Shown: positions 36,891-48,543, counted from the first letter of the stretch. The stretch is DNA of 64,000 nucleotides from Porpolomopsis calyptriformis (GCA_951640195.1 OX621166.1:1108501-1172500), one strand, 5' to 3'. The notes: a model not told the origin generated them from the letters alone. Numbers and translations: made by a program.

Positions 36891-39374
36891 ATGTCTCCAA
36901 AAATTTACACTTCATCCATCCCCGCCGTCCCACTCCACTCCGAGTCTCTTTTTTCTCACCTCTTGACCAAGCCTTCACCCTCGCTATTCGCCACCCGAGG
37001 CCCCGGCAATATCGGCGGTTTTGAGGGCGCTATTCCGGCGTTTATCGATGCCGCATCTGGGGCTATACTTACCCGTGCTCACCTCAAAAAGCTCTCTCTC
37101 TCATTCGCCTATGGTCTCCTACACCATCCCAATCTTGCCTTCCCTCCCAATAATCCTAGTAGTGCAGGTGTCCCCGATCCAACTAGTCCCTCCATACCTC
37201 TCACGCGCGGCGACACCATAATGATCTTCTCCCCCAATTCAATCGCCTGGCCCGTCCTACTTTACGGATCGATCGCGGCTGGCTTGCGAACCACTCTTGC
37301 CAACTGCGCGTATACTCCTCGCGAACTAGCCTGGCAGTGGACCGACAGCGGCGCAAGACTCGTATTTGTCACTCCAGAGCTGATCACGGTCGTCAGAGAA
37401 ATGTTCCGCCTTGTAGGAATTCCCCAAGCGGAGGGTGAGAAACGGATCCTCGTGATCGGCAGCGACCTTGGTTGGCTCAAGGGTCCCATTGCGAACCAGT
37501 CTGCAAGAACCCTTCCGATGCCTTGGGAGCCATTACTGACCTTGGGAAGCTTGCCCGAAGAGGAGAAATTCGATGGCCGCTATTCACACGAGACAGCCTT
37601 TTTATGCTACTCAAGTGGGACGACAGGCAAGCCGAAAGGTGTCGAGGTCAGCCTGGCTATGTTCTCTTCCACTCTTAAATAATTTCGTATGACAACAGAC
37701 GACCCACAACAATCTGACATCTGTGTTGGACATTTCCATGCCCATTTTCCCGCCACTCACACCAGGGCGTGATATCATGCTCGGTATCTTACCCTTTTTT
37801 CACATCTATGGTACGCGCCTTGAATCAAGCGACTGTCTCTTCCTCAATAAATCCCATTCCTTTTATCCAGGTGTTGTTATGCTCTTGCTCTTTCCGCTTC
37901 ATAACGGGATCCCCGTGGTGATACAGACCCGTTTCGATCCCGTCGGATTCTGCGCAAACGTAGAGCGGTACAAAATCACCATGTCTCTCGTCGTCCCCCC
38001 CGTGCTCGTTGTGCTCTCTAGACACGAAGGTCGGTGCACTTGATGGCTGCGTCTTAGTACATCCGAGCTCTAATTTTGGAGTTTGGGATAGCTGTGGAGA
38101 AGTACGACATGAGTACTCTGAAGCTATGTTTATCCGCCGCAGCACCCCTGGGAGCTGCTCTTGCGAAGCAGGTCCTCGACTTTTCTACCAAAGCAATTCT
38201 ATCGTTAATCGTCCTACGCTTATCTAACAGGTTGTCAGTCGTCTTCTTGCTCTTCGGAAGGGAAAGAATCAGAATTTCGTCGTCACCCAAGGTGGGTTAA
38301 ACCCCTCCCTTACACTGACTCACCCTCACATTATCATGCCAATATAGGGTACGGCCTCACTGAGACTTCACCCGTCACCCACCTCGTCCCTGAGTATGGA
38401 TTTCACAAGGTGGGAAGCATTGGGATATTGTTGCCGAATTTACAAGCTCGGATCGTGGCCGACGATGATGGTAATGTCGATGCCACCGTTGGAATGCCGG
38501 GCGAGTTATGGATCAAGGGGCCGACCGTCATGAAAGTTAGCAAACACTCTTCTCTTCCGCCGCAGTCTTTATGATCTATCCATTCATTTCTAGGGGTACC
38601 TGAACAACGGGCCCGCCACATGCAATGCTATCACGCCAGATGGGTGGTTTAAGACGGGAGACGTGGCCGTGCGCGATTCAGAGGGTTATTACTCCATCGT
38701 CGACCGAAGGAAAGAGCTTATCAAGTACAAAGTACGTCCATCCTCCTTCCGCTTGAATCTTCGATCCTGAGGTATGTTTCATATAGGGCTTCCAAGGTTG
38801 GTCCGCCTGCAATGTAGAGATGGGAGATGACGCTGACTGAGGTTGGTTGATGTGCAGTTCCCCCAGCGGAATTGGAGAGTGTTCTGTTGGCGCATCCCGA
38901 CATCGCTGACGCCGCCGTTATCGGCATCGACGATCCGGCTGAGGGTACCGAGTTGCCTAGGTAAGCTTATGGTTGGAAGCTGTTCCGGGAGAAATACCAC
39001 CCTGATTGGGACACCTTCGGATCGTTTGCATCCGCAGAGCATATGTGGTCCCTGCTAATCCTGCTCGTGTGAAGACCGCGGCCGAAAAAGCTGCGTTCGG
39101 GAAGAGTGTGCGGAAGTGGATGGAGACGAGGGTTGCGAGGCATAAGTATTTGAGGGGAGGTTTGTGATTCTGGCTGCTTAATATGCGCAGACAACTGAAG
39201 ATCCGAGTTTGCTGTAGGTGTGGAAGTTATTGACGTTATTCCGAAAAGGTGAATCGTGCCACGCCCATCCTTTTGTGTGGGCCCAGTATTAACGAATTCA
39301 TTAGCGCTTCGGGGAAAATACTCCGACGCGAGCTGCGAGACAAAGCGAGGAAGGAAGTTGCAGCGAAGCTCTGA
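36891..39374 (+). CDS. 4-coumarate:CoA ligase-like acyl-CoA synthetase, peroxisomal
   Basis: An ANL-superfamily adenylating enzyme joining a carboxylate to CoA via an acyl-AMP. Motifs in order: [19 protein letters not shown], the P-loop [93 protein letters not shown] and [19 protein letters not shown] with the catalytic C-terminal Lys. The protein ends AAKL; the terminal AKL is a PTS1-type peroxisomal signal. Roughly eleven exons; one is only 10 nt (38787-38796). The substrate (hydroxycinnamate or medium-chain fatty acid) cannot be told; fungal 4CL-like proteins are often peroxisomal acyl-CoA synthetases. It is about 28 kb from PAL, so clustering is not implied. Confidence 0.9.
38787..38796 (+). 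other. 10-nt micro-exon of the 4CL-like gene
   Basis: GGCTTCCAAG lies between an AG acceptor (38785-38786) and a GT donor (38797). Including it joins ELIKYK to VPPAELE as the invariant KGFQVPPAEL loop of ANL enzymes; skipping it would shift the frame. Confidence 0.8.
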
Positions 39375-40250
39375 TATTGTGCGTAAATCTTGGTATTCTG
39401 TCGTTCACTCGATGACGATGAACTGATTGAGGTTTAGGTTTGTAGATTGGTAGGGGTGGATAACGCTTCGATTTATGAATTTTCTAATAATAAAAATATG
39501 ATACCCCTGCGTCATGTGAAGTTGGAAACTTGGATTGGGATATAAAATACAATAATTTCATTTGCTTTCTCTTGCCTGCGTCCAACCCAAGATTCTGCTT
39601 GCAGTCCCTTCCGGGGTGACCAGCGCGGTGAGTGAATAAGTACCTCGTTGAAGGGTTTGCTCGGTAACATACAGCCTCAAAACATTCGGAGCATTCGATA
39701 CAAAATGGAAAATCATTTATGTGATCGGAAGCTGCACATATGAGAAGGCTGCGTGATATGCGCCGTTTGTTGGCCAAAGCAAGCCGTGTGCCATACCATA
39801 GATCGAGCGGTCTTTCGCCCGCCACTTGCGAAAACTACCTCCTAGGGACCCAGAGGGGAAACCAAGTAGATTTGTAAATGTAGGTTGACAGGATGAAGAG
39901 AAAGAGAAAACCTATTGGTTTTTTCCTCCGAGGACATGAATCTAAAAAGGTGGGCGTAAGATATTTTCTAGTGGAGGCGGCAGAAGCCTTCGGAATTTAT
40001 GTCGATCAGCGAATGGAATATCACAATAAAGTTACAAGCGGCAACGAGAACATGTACACAATAGCATGAGCTCACTGGAATTCAGACAAAACATTTGAAT
40101 TCTACAATCTCCAGGTTCATCTGGTAAAATCGTACGGATATTCTAGGCTGAAGGGACATTCAATGAGGACCACTGAACGCCGTCGAGCATATCACCAGAC
40201 TGACCTCCCAGCAAAAGCCAGTTCCTCGCTCGGCTCTTCTACAAATTTGT
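39375..40250. other. Intergenic region, nothing convincing
   Basis: The 876-bp gap between the convergent 4CL-like and SPO7 genes contains one long minus frame (39484-39825) without an ATG start. It shows a weak C..C..CF pattern (FCIECSECFEAV) but no confirmed family. I see no repeats or RNA genes. Confidence 0.4.
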
Positions 40251-41327
40251 CTATGACCGCCTGGGCGAAGTTTCATTCCTCGACTCGGTACGTACAGGTA
40301 CAGGACTTGAGCGCCTGGAATTGGTGGGCGTCGGGACGGCACTGCCCGTCCCCCTCCCTCTAGAGGACGTCGAGAGCGCCCGGGCGGCACCCGGACTGGG
40401 AACGGGATTATTCGAAGCGATCGAGGACGGCTTCCGGATGAATGGCATCTTCAAAACGAGCGAGCCGATCCACGTCTTGGACCACGCGATTCTCTCCAGC
40501 TCCTCCCTCCGCCGCTCGAACGCGGCGCGGTGGCGGAGGTAGGACTCGCGGAAGGAGCGGTCTACGCGGGAGGAGAAGATGAGCTCGCCGCGGGGGTTGC
40601 TTGAGGGCGGGATCGGGGCCATTTGGACCGGGGTGGTTTCGGCGGAGGTGTTGGGGAGCATGTTCGGTGGGGTTGCGGGGCGGGAGGATGATGTCGATCG
40701 GGATTGGAACGGAGGGGGGCGAGGGAAGAGGAACCAGAACGGATTGAAAGGGAATTTGGAGCGAAGAGGCGGTTTGCGGACGTTGAAGTACATGTTGAAC
40801 GAGCGTAGGGCTCTGTTGGCGTGCGGCACGTACCTGAGATTACAATGAGAGGGTTGGTACTGAGCGTGCGAGCGTTCCACTCACTGGTTGGCATAGCCGA
40901 TTTTGTCTGTGTACATCCCGCTGGCGAAGAAGAGTACGAGAGTGGTGACGGAGACAAAAAGGAGGCCTGAGGCAAAGTAGGGGTGGAGAACGACCTCGGT
41001 CTGGTCTGTGTAAATATCGGGAAGCATTTTCTGAAGCATGAATTTGTACGGCAAAGAGAGGAATGGGGAGTTCAGCCTGACTTCGGACAAGAGAAAGACG
41101 ATGACTATCAGAAGCTGGGCGAGGAATACTGGATGGGAAGCTGTCAGACTTTCGAGGGCAAGCGGGGTGGTGTTGAGGAATATACCTTGATACCGAACTT
41201 TCCGTCTCTGCAGGCTGTCTGCCATTGTTTTAAGCCTCTCCTCGAAGAGAAGGAGGTCGCGGTGGGTAGCGGCATCGTTTGAGGGGTAGAATGAGCCTTT
41301 CGGTGGAGGTGTCGTTCGAGGTGGCAT
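40251..41327 (-). CDS. SPO7: Spo7-like regulatory subunit of the Nem1-Spo7 lipin phosphatase
   Basis: Nem1-Spo7 at the nuclear envelope/ER dephosphorylates lipin (Pah1) and so controls phospholipid versus triacylglycerol synthesis. From ATG 41327 (MPPRTTPPPKGSFYP) the first exon encodes HRDLLLFEERLKTMADSLQR, the Spo7 core helix. After an intron comes VFLAQLLIVIVFLLSEVRL (TM1), LPYKFMLQKMLPDIY, then FASGLLFVSVTTLVLFFASG (TM2). Another intron leads to YVPHANRALRSFNMYFNVR and a long Pro/Ser-rich tail ending at TAG 40251-40253. The two closely spaced TM segments after the FEERL helix, and NRALRSFNMYFN, are the family pattern. The tail is longer than in yeast, as in other filamentous fungi. Confidence 0.85.
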
Positions 41328-41431
41328 CAAAAGGTGGTCATCGTCGTTCCGAACTCAGGTTGTAACACATTCAATGAGCATTTTTTGATACCCAAAAGCA
41401 CGAACACATCCAAAGCTTCCGTACGCGCGTA

Positions 41432-42394
41432 CTAATCTACCTCCATCTTACTTACACCTCGCCGTCCTCGTCTGGCCCTACCTCGTCTGCCTCCTTGGCC
41501 GCGCGCCGGTGTGGTCGTATATTCGGACGGATCTGCACCAGGTGGTGCGAGAAGGACATGAGCCCGAGGATCAGCATGGATGAGGGAATCCGAGCGCATT
41601 TTCCTAGGCAACCGTCAAGTATTATCAGAAAGAAGACGAAAAAAAAACACGCACGAGCCAGTCTCTCCACCGGTCCCGTTCATAAGCACATCCACGCTCC
41701 CTTCCTTCCTCACAAGCCCAAAGCCGCCATCCGCCCTGTCGAGCCTGCCCCCAAGTGTCACGCCCGCGTTCGCGCTCCCTACGATCGCGACATTCAGAAT
41801 CTTCCCGTCCGCCTGCTGATTATGGAATTTTTGCACGGCGGCTTGAGCACTCGCCGGCGACCTGAACGTCACATGAATCGTCACACAGTCTTGGTATGCC
41901 GGCGCGGACGGAACCGCTTTTGTGTTGGCGATGGCCCCACAGCGTTTGAAAATGGCAGAAACGTCCTCGGGGGTTGTGCCGCGCACCAAACCAGTGACTT
42001 CGACCACGTTCCCCTGATTTGACGTGCTCGCCCCTTTGATTGAGAGTTGGCCGTCGTTGAGTCCGGTTGCGTCCCGGAATGCTTTTCGTGCGATAGGAGA
42101 GTTGAGGTTCGGGCGTGGGACGGCGGGGGTGGTGTTCAAACGGTCGGAGAGGGAAGGTGCGCTGGTGTTGTTGATGTCTTCGAAAAGATCATGGGACCAG
42201 GGCGAGTCGCTGTCGCCTTTCGGACGGTTCGCGCGATTCTACGGTGGTGATTTGAGATGGCGAGTGGCGGAGAGTACACTACGCACGTATGGAACTGAGG
42301 AGGCGCGCGCCTTGCCCTGCTTGCTTCGAAGACGAATAGGGCCAGTGGAGGTACCCATAGGGGCGATATCCATACGTTCGAGGAGAGAAGCCAT
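41432..42394 (-). CDS. RRM RNA-binding protein, Yra1/ALY-like architecture
   Basis: Three exons on the minus strand. MASLLERMDIAPMGTSTGP starts at 42394. A spliced segment (SPWSHDLFEDIN) leads into one RRM: VVEVTGLVRGTTPEDVSAIF, then CVTIHVTFRSPASAQAAVQK and FHNQQADGKILNVAIVG. These are the beta1, RNP1-like beta3 and beta4 strands. After an intron (about 41609-41668) the tail has Pro-rich sequence, a GRGRR-type repeat (ARGQGGRRGRARRGRRG) and ends SKMEVD at 41432-41434. A short N-terminal motif, one RRM and a GR-rich, MEVD-like tail resemble ALY/REF-type mRNA export adaptors. RNP1 is not classical, so this assignment is moderate. Confidence 0.65.
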
Positions 42395-42517
42395 GTTCGT
42401 GTTCGCAACCGACGTCGTCGTTCGTCGCGAAATTTGCTGTTGACTGTTGTTTATCAAAGGCTTTGATTATTAATACGAGTCTTTACAAAATGTCAAAAAC
42501 TGTCTAAAGGAGACAGG

Positions 42518-43201
42518 CTAGAGGCTCAAGAGGTTGCCGAGCAGTCCAAGAATGATTGAAAGAAGATTCGGAATGATGCCTGCAAGTAGTGCGGGAACTA
42601 AGGCCAGAACGGCCGTGAGGAGGGAACAAACTAATCCGCTAAAGTCAAATGCATGAGTTCATCTGCGGGTCTGGAAACGAGAAAAACTTACACGAGGGTT
42701 GTCAGAAGGGGGATAACATCCTGCGTTACAATGCCGAGTAGGGCGGTAACGGTGGTGGCGACGGCCTATTGGGTCACCGTCGTCAGTGCCAGTTGGACGA
42801 AAGAGAGAGAATCTGACCGAAATGATGCCGGACAAAAGATCCCCGAGCTGGAGCAATGAGTCCTGGTCCAACTGTTGATTCACCAGAGAGCTGACATCGA
42901 GGGTGACCTGTTTAAGAAGACTCTCCGTCGGGGCAAGAATCAGCTGAATATTTCCGAATGATAGCTGGTCCGGAGGCAAAGAGTCTATTGATCTTCATAA
43001 ACCAGTTCGTTGAGATGTAATGATACACTTACTGAGCTTGTTGCAAGTGATCGTTATGGAGACATTGACTTGGCCTATGATAGCCAAAAGATTCGGTGTG
43101 TCTCGCTTTACAAGGTCATTGGTGTGGACGGCTGGAATAGCGACCGCGAAAGCGGCGAATACGACGGCAACTATGAAAGAAAGAATGCGGAAGGAGTGCA
43201 T
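42518..43201 (-). CDS. Small secreted hydrophobic protein
   Basis: Exon 1 from ATG 43201 encodes a signal peptide (MHSFRILSFIVAVVFAAFAV) and a KR dipeptide (NDLVKRDTPN), a likely Kex2 processing site. It stops at a GT donor after ITCNKLS. Following exons read LPPDQLSFGNIQLILAPTES, LDVSSLVNQQLDQDSLLQL, then short pieces rich in Leu/Val/Ile (VTALLGIVTQDVIPLLTTL and LVCSLLTAVLALVPALLAG) ending NLLSIILGLLGNLLSL at 42518-42520. Only one Cys pair is obvious. It is predicted to be secreted or wall-associated; it is not a hydrophobin by Cys pattern. Exon borders are approximate. Confidence 0.6.
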
Positions 43202-43829
43202 TGGCGAAGAGACGACAAATGGACGATATTCATCGAGACTGACTTTATATGCATCAGGTTCTCGATTGCTAAAAAGAAAAAGTTAATTTAATTGCCAAGA
43301 TCGCCGCGACACCGTGACGAGAGGCTCCAAGAGGCTCCAAGCTGACGCCACAGGTAAAGTAGCCGGGTGAGAGCTAGGCAGGGCACCCGATGACTGATCC
43401 GATGCAGCTATCATCGCTGGACAGAAAAACCATGGGGGAAGTCGATGCTACGCCGTTTAAACGACATTCGGGCTTCGGTCGATGTTCGAGGCCCGAATCG
43501 AACGGTGAGACGGTTGATTCCTCCTCGCTTAACGATTTTGAACGATGTTATTCACGATGTACAACAACGATCGAATGTACGAGACCACCGACCCATCCTC
43601 TCTCTTCTGGAAGAACGGAGAGAGGAGTGAGGGTGCTAAGACGCCCGAGTCATTCAGAACACGGCCTGACACTCAAATAACCGCATAGCAGACAGCGGTC
43701 ATGAGCAACATGGGGAAACGAACATGGCCGTGCAGCCGCACAAGTAAGAATGGCATCGCCGAGCGCTTTTATGGACGGTGTTTAGGGCAGGTTTCCGATT
43801 TCATTATTTGGGCGTGTTTTTTTTTTTTT
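43202..43829. other. Intergenic region upstream of the MRP RNA gene
   Basis: No protein gene recognised. A short direct duplication (GAGGCTCCAA twice) lies near 43321-43340. A 13-nt T-run (43817-43829) sits just before the likely 5' end of the RNase MRP RNA. This region should contain the Pol III promoter and the secreted-protein promoter. Confidence 0.45.
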
Positions 43830-44250
43830 AGCATTAGCGCTGTCTGAAGAATCGTCGTCGCAGCTCACGCACAGGGAGCTTCTCGCTCTCTTTCTTATTT
43901 GCTGTGGGGAAAGTCCCCGGAGATACAGAGTTTGTCCTCGTCCAAGCTAACGGAAAGCGACCGCCTCTAAGCGCGACGGTGCCGGACGAGGATGGCGAAA
44001 ATGATTGCTTGCGGATGCCTGACGCGTCTCAAGCTCCATTTCGGCCGCTCTGCTGCCTGCTCTGAGAGTGTCCTGCGGGTAAAGCGCGGGATCGCGAAGA
44101 AATGAGCGTTCCCGTTGCTCCGTTCGTTCATTCGAAGACGGGCATCTTGTTGCTCATAGGCACAGTTATACGATTGTAGACTCTCTGAGTCATCAACTCA
44201 ATGGGGCTTACTCTCATTCAGCGCGACATTTGCTGTCGCATTAATTTTTT
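43830..44250 (+). ncRNA. RMRP: RNase MRP RNA (candidate)
   Basis: The block 43907-43920 (GGGAAAGTCCCCGG) is the CR-I core seen in human and other MRP RNAs and is followed by ACAGAG as expected. The 3' block 44203-44227 (GGGGCTTACTCTCATTCAGC, then GCGAC) aligns with the CR-V/3' end of human RMRP (GGGGCUCAUUCUCAGCGCGG). The two can form helix P4 (AGTCCCC 43912-43918 with GGGGCT 44203-44208). The ends can pair as P1 (GCGCTG 43837-43842 with CAGCGC 44219-44224). Between them CCTCGTCC (43936-43943) pairs exactly with GGACGAGG (43984-43991). A T6 run at 44245-44250 would terminate Pol III. MRP RNA is the catalytic RNA for 5.8S rRNA A3 cleavage. The 5' end is estimated. RNase P RNA is the main alternative, but the CR-I wording favours MRP. 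Confidence 0.75.
44245..44250 (+). terminator. Pol III T-run terminator of the MRP RNA
   Basis: Six T residues follow the conserved 3' block by about 20 nt, as expected for an RNA polymerase III transcript. Confidence 0.6.
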
Positions 44251-44495
44251 CCTTGCACACGAACTTTGTGTTCGTTTCGTTCAGTGAGTGTCCGTTTTGC
44301 TCAGTTTCTATGATGGCTTTATTTCTTCATGGTACCTTATCGGTATGATCTAAACTTGACGTATCTGATTATTCTGCAAATCGACGAACAAGCACTGACC
44401 TTTTTTCTTAGGTGCAAATACTTAATGTACACGTAGATATTTCATATAAATTTGCTGTGCTTTCTAATCCAGGCAGTTACTCATTGCACCGCGCC

Positions 44496-45500
44496 ATGGA
44501 GTCACCTTCAGACAGCACAGCCGACCATCCACAGCCTTCAGAACAAGACAAGAGTGCAAGAAATATCCCACTCGCATATTGGCCTAGCATTAAAATATTG
44601 CAACCCCCCAAGGGTTTGTCTTCCTCTCGCTCTCTGCTCCCACTCTTCATCGTGTTTTCCATCAGGAATCTACTCGCCTCGTCCGGACGAGCGTTGTCTC
44701 ACTTATTGCTCACAAACTATCGCCGGTAGGATCGCCCAACGGGATCCCTGGTGCAGATCTATATGTATTCGCAAAATATTCCCCCACGAGGTCCGCAACG
44801 TCCTTGCCGTAAAGACCCACAGGCTCGTCCAGCCCACCGGCCAAGCCAATTACCCACTGCCCCCAGAAGGCCAGCATTCCCACGACATTCTCGGCGGCGC
44901 ATTGGGCGAGAAGAACGAGCCCGCGACGAGCGACATAAAACATTGGGAGGAAGGCTGGTATCTGTGGTTCAGCAGGAGTCGCTGGGCTGCTCTCGAGCGA
45001 TTAGACCTCATGTCCTGGGATTTGGAACGCCAAACTGGCTGGATGAAACACAAGGAGCAGCGGAGACAAGACTGGACCGAATGGCAGGAACGCCAACAAC
45101 GTCGGCAGAGGACCGGCAGAGATCCCGATGACCACAAGCCACCGGTAGACGACCTAAGCATACCGAGGCCATACCCTGACACAACGTACGTGTTCTCGTT
45201 TGCACTCCACTCGGTCGAACGCTTCATTTCGTTCTTAGCGGACAGTCCTTGCTGTTGCAACTCCCACCCTCATTCCCCCCTATATACGAACAAGTCCAGA
45301 CCCTTCTCGCGCCTACATACAAAGTCTTAGAGCTATTCCACGAAAGCATCGAGTCCGGTGTCCAGCGTGAGTTTGCGGGCCGCGTTTGGGACAAGGCTTG
45401 GACCGGCGATCCGCTCAAGCTGGCAAGCATCGTCTGCAGTCGGATGTGGGACAAGTGGAAAGAAGGTCCACCAGACGATGCTGAATCTGATGGGACATGA
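44496..45500 (+). CDS. Uncharacterised conserved-looking protein
   Basis: ATG 44496 opens MESPSDSTADHPQPSEQDKS. An intron with acceptor CAG near 44666 leads to the long exon IYSPRPDERCLTYCSQTIAG, RIAQRDPWCRSICIRKIFPH and HWEEGWYLWFSRSRWAALER, with a charged helix (RRQDWTEWQERQQRRQR). A second intron (45187 to about 45236) joins PYPDTT to GQSLLLQLPPSFPPIYEQVQ. It ends WDKWKEGPPDDAESDGT, TGA 45498-45500. Conserved-looking Cys and Trp residues and clean splicing support a real gene. I cannot name the family. The next gene starts 73 bp downstream on the same strand. Confidence 0.6.
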
Positions 45501-45573
45501 TAGCACTTTTAGACCGTCTTTCCTTTGTTGTAGAGTGCATGTCAAGCACGTTCTCTCTTTGCTACCTACGGTA

Positions 45574-48147
45574 ATGGGTGTCCGTGGACTGACCACGTAC
45601 CTGCGCGAGAATCAACGCGCGCTTTCTAAATCCCATTTGTTTCCATCGCCCTCACCACAGCCTACACCCCTCGTCGTCGACGGCTGGTCGTAAGGTTTCT
45701 CAATCTCTCGCCGATTAACATACATGACCGTTCTCACAGGTTCATCTACGAACTCCTCCGCACTTCCCATCTTCCATGGGTCTATGGCGGGGAGTATCAG
45801 GAGATCGTCAAGCTCGTGACGAAATCCGTGAAGGCGTGGATCACCCTCGGCCTCAAGCTGTACTTTGTCTTTGACGGTTCGTTCCACCCATTCTTTCCAG
45901 TCCAACCCAATCTAAGTCCTTTTAGGCGCCTATCCTTCACTCAAATTGCCTACCGTACTCGATCGCATACTTCAGCAAGTCATCCAACCCCAGCTGCTCT
46001 TCTTCAGAACGTCCCCTTCCTCTCGCGCTACACCACGCTTCCTCAATGAGACTCGCCTCATGCCTCCTCTCTTCTACACCGCGTGTCTTCACGCGCTCTA
46101 CGCCATCTCGCAATCGTCACCGGACACACTTGAGATCCATTTCGCTGACGAGGAGGCAGATCCGTACGCGGTCGAGCTCGCCGGACGCGTCGGCGGCTAT
46201 GTCTCTGGCAACGACTCCGATTTTGTCATCCTGAACTCGGACGGATACCTCGGCTATATCCCGTTTGCCGAGATGGTATGGACGTCAAAGGAGGAACGGG
46301 AGACGGACGTGCCCCACGACGACGACGACGACGACGACTTTCAGATCGTGACCAAAGCCAAGAAGAAGAACCCTCCTGACCAAGCCGTCAGCAGGGGGGT
46401 GATCCCACCCGACAATTTCACAACGCTGTCCCTGCTCTCATTCAGCCCGATTAGACTGGCTTCTCATTTGAACTTGCCCGTCTCACTGCTACCGTTGCTC
46501 GGATCTTTCGTAGGCAACGATTTTTCCAAACAATCGTCATCATTCCGTGATCTTCAAAAGCTGTTCTTTAACCGACGGCTGACCCTATGCGAGCGAATCA
46601 ATCATGTAGCAGCTACACTCCATTCCACTCTTGCCTCGTTTTCTCCAAAGCGGAAACAGAGGCAGCGGCAAGCGACCAGCGTCATAGATCTCATTGATAA
46701 AACCGTCCATACTCTTTTGGCACCCGTCATTCATACACTGGGTTCTGGGGAAGTAAAAACCGTAACGGACAGTATCGTCGAGTCCACGCTGCAATACGCC
46801 ATACCAAAGTTCGAGGGGAAGGACCCACAACTGTGGCCTACAGAGGTGTGCCCGTTGCACGAGCCAGACGAGTGTCCCCTCCTTCCCTTTTTTTCTCGTT
46901 TACTCGTCGCCGAGAGGTCTGCAGGCGAGAGGAGCGAAAAGATCGTGCAACGGAACAAAATCAGACAGCTCTACATCTGGGCTTACCGCCAGGGCAAGTT
47001 TTCACCCGAAATTATCGATGTCTTGAGTACAGGATGCTATTGGTCTACATTTTTCCTCGAACATCCCGATCTGAAGACTACGGCTGTGACTATCGGTAGC
47101 CCGCTTCGTCTGTGGGGGTATGCTATTCTGGAGGACGCCGTGGGCTTACCTGATGCAAAAGTCGAGGGCGAAGACCGAATGAAACCTCGCGGCGAGTTAG
47201 AGCCCCAAGGGGAGTCTGAAGATGGCGAGTCTGAAGAGTTGGTTGATGTCGCTGAGGAAGACTCGGACGAAGATTTACTGGCCCCTCTTCGCGGTGAACT
47301 GCGGCGACTTCACGACCCGGGAGATGAACCGGCGACTGAGCCGGGACTGTCATCATCGCATTCGGTTTTGTCGCGACGTTCGGGACCGAAAACTATTACC
47401 GAGTACGTCCGACGTGGCAGCCGCGTGGCGACATGCGCTGTCAGCGTTCCCGCTCTTGCCGATCTCCTCGGGTCGGTTCCGGATTGGGACGCGACGAGTC
47501 CCGTACCACTCCAATTAAGGCCCAAAGACGCGCGGCTAGCGGTCCTCCTTCACGCGGCGAAATCAGACACGTTGTCCATCAGAGCGCTTCCGCACGAGCA
47601 ACTCATGGTCGCCCTCGCCGTGCGGTGGGTCGTTCAGGCCGCCCACCTTCAAGCAGAGGAAAGCAAGGCCAAGGAGACGGAGCGGTGGACGAAAAACGAA
47701 GCACAGTGTGTCCTCGCCTCGTTCTCGTGGCCGGGAACTAGAACGCAAGAGGCTGTACCTGACACACCGCAAGACACTCTTCCACCCATTGAGGAACGGA
47801 ACATCCAATTAATGAGTCAGGTTTTGACGGCGCTCGAATCGTTAGAACACCTTTCTCAAATTTTGTTGATACCTGATCGGGTGCCTTTGATGGCGCATAG
47901 ACTGTCTGGGAGGACGTGTCACTCGTATTGGACTGGGGTGACCTCTTTGAGGACCGAAGATATCCCTCATGGGTTGTGGGATGCATGTGTTGATGGATTA
48001 GAGGAAGGCGTGTTTACCGTCAAATGGGGGAAAGGTAAAAAAAGCAAACGAAGAAGGAGAAACGAGGCGGTTGTCCCGCATGCTAGTAATGAGGCAGGGG
48101 TTGTCCACACTGGGTTGTTCGGGTTATTGGGAGACACGGAAATCTAA
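45574..48147 (+). CDS. Asteroid-domain XPG/FEN1-like nuclease
   Basis: Three exons: 45574-45689, 45740-45876 and 45926-48147, about 824 residues. The N-terminus MGVRGLTTYLREN is the XPG-N start (cf. MG(I/V)(Q/R)GL). VVDGWSFIYELLR and KLYFVFDGAYPSLK carry the first metal-binding Asp residues. HFADEEADPYAVELAGRVGG and YVSGNDSDFVILNSDGYLGY match the XPG-I-like Asteroid domain (GNDSDF). A poly-Asp run lies around 46313-46335. A coiled, acidic linker and a basic C-terminus (GKGKKSKRRRRN) follow. Asteroid homologues are predicted structure-specific nucleases of unknown substrate; all metal-binding positions would need alignment to confirm activity. Confidence 0.8.
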
Positions 48148-48260
48148 TACACACAGCTTTGTTTGAACACTGAAAATGAGCATTTGGTATTTAACATCGC
48201 AATGGGAACAGCCCACGTGATGCAGTGCACAGCGCGACGTTGTAAACAAACCCCAAAAAA

Positions 48261-48295
48261 GGAAAGAGATGAAAAGAGATGAAAAGAGATGAAAA
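48261..48295. repeat. Short tandem repeat, unit GAAAAGAGAT
   Basis: Three 10-bp units (the first with one change) plus a partial unit lie downstream of the nuclease gene in non-coding sequence. Confidence 0.8.
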
Positions 48296-48485
48296 CCTTT
48301 GTTGAATACTGAAGAAGGTCTCTACGAGAACAAAGCATTTCAAAACCGTGAGTATCGAGGTTGAATAGTCATTCCTAATTATATTTCTTCATTGCATGTC
48401 AGAGTGGTGAGTCGGTTGCATTGGTTGAAAGCAAAGCAGTACACCGCCCCCCGCTTGTCAGTGCCACGTGCATGGCATCACTTCC

Positions 48486-48493
48486 TATATAAA
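48486..48493 (+). promoter_or_regulatory. TATA box of the 48544 gene
   Basis: TATATAAA, 51 bp upstream of ATG 48544, fits a start site near 48516 and argues against the ATG at 48505. Confidence 0.5.
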
Positions 48494-48543
48494 ATGCCTC
48501 AACCATGGGTCCCGTCCAACAACTCACCTACTCCACTCATTTC

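Noticed and set aside
39484..39825. 113-codon minus ORF with a C..C..C pattern
   Set aside because: It has no ATG start (it opens at GTG), no clear splice partners and no family I can support.
43390..43680. Plus-strand ORF of 96 codons before the MRP RNA
   Set aside because: Low-complexity Arg/Ser translation, two overlapping frames equally open, no gene structure.
44452..45330. Start of the uncharacterised gene at 44452 with an unspliced 292-codon frame
   Set aside because: The spliced model from ATG 44496 removes a Ser/Leu-rich segment bounded by GT and AG and gives a more natural N-terminus.
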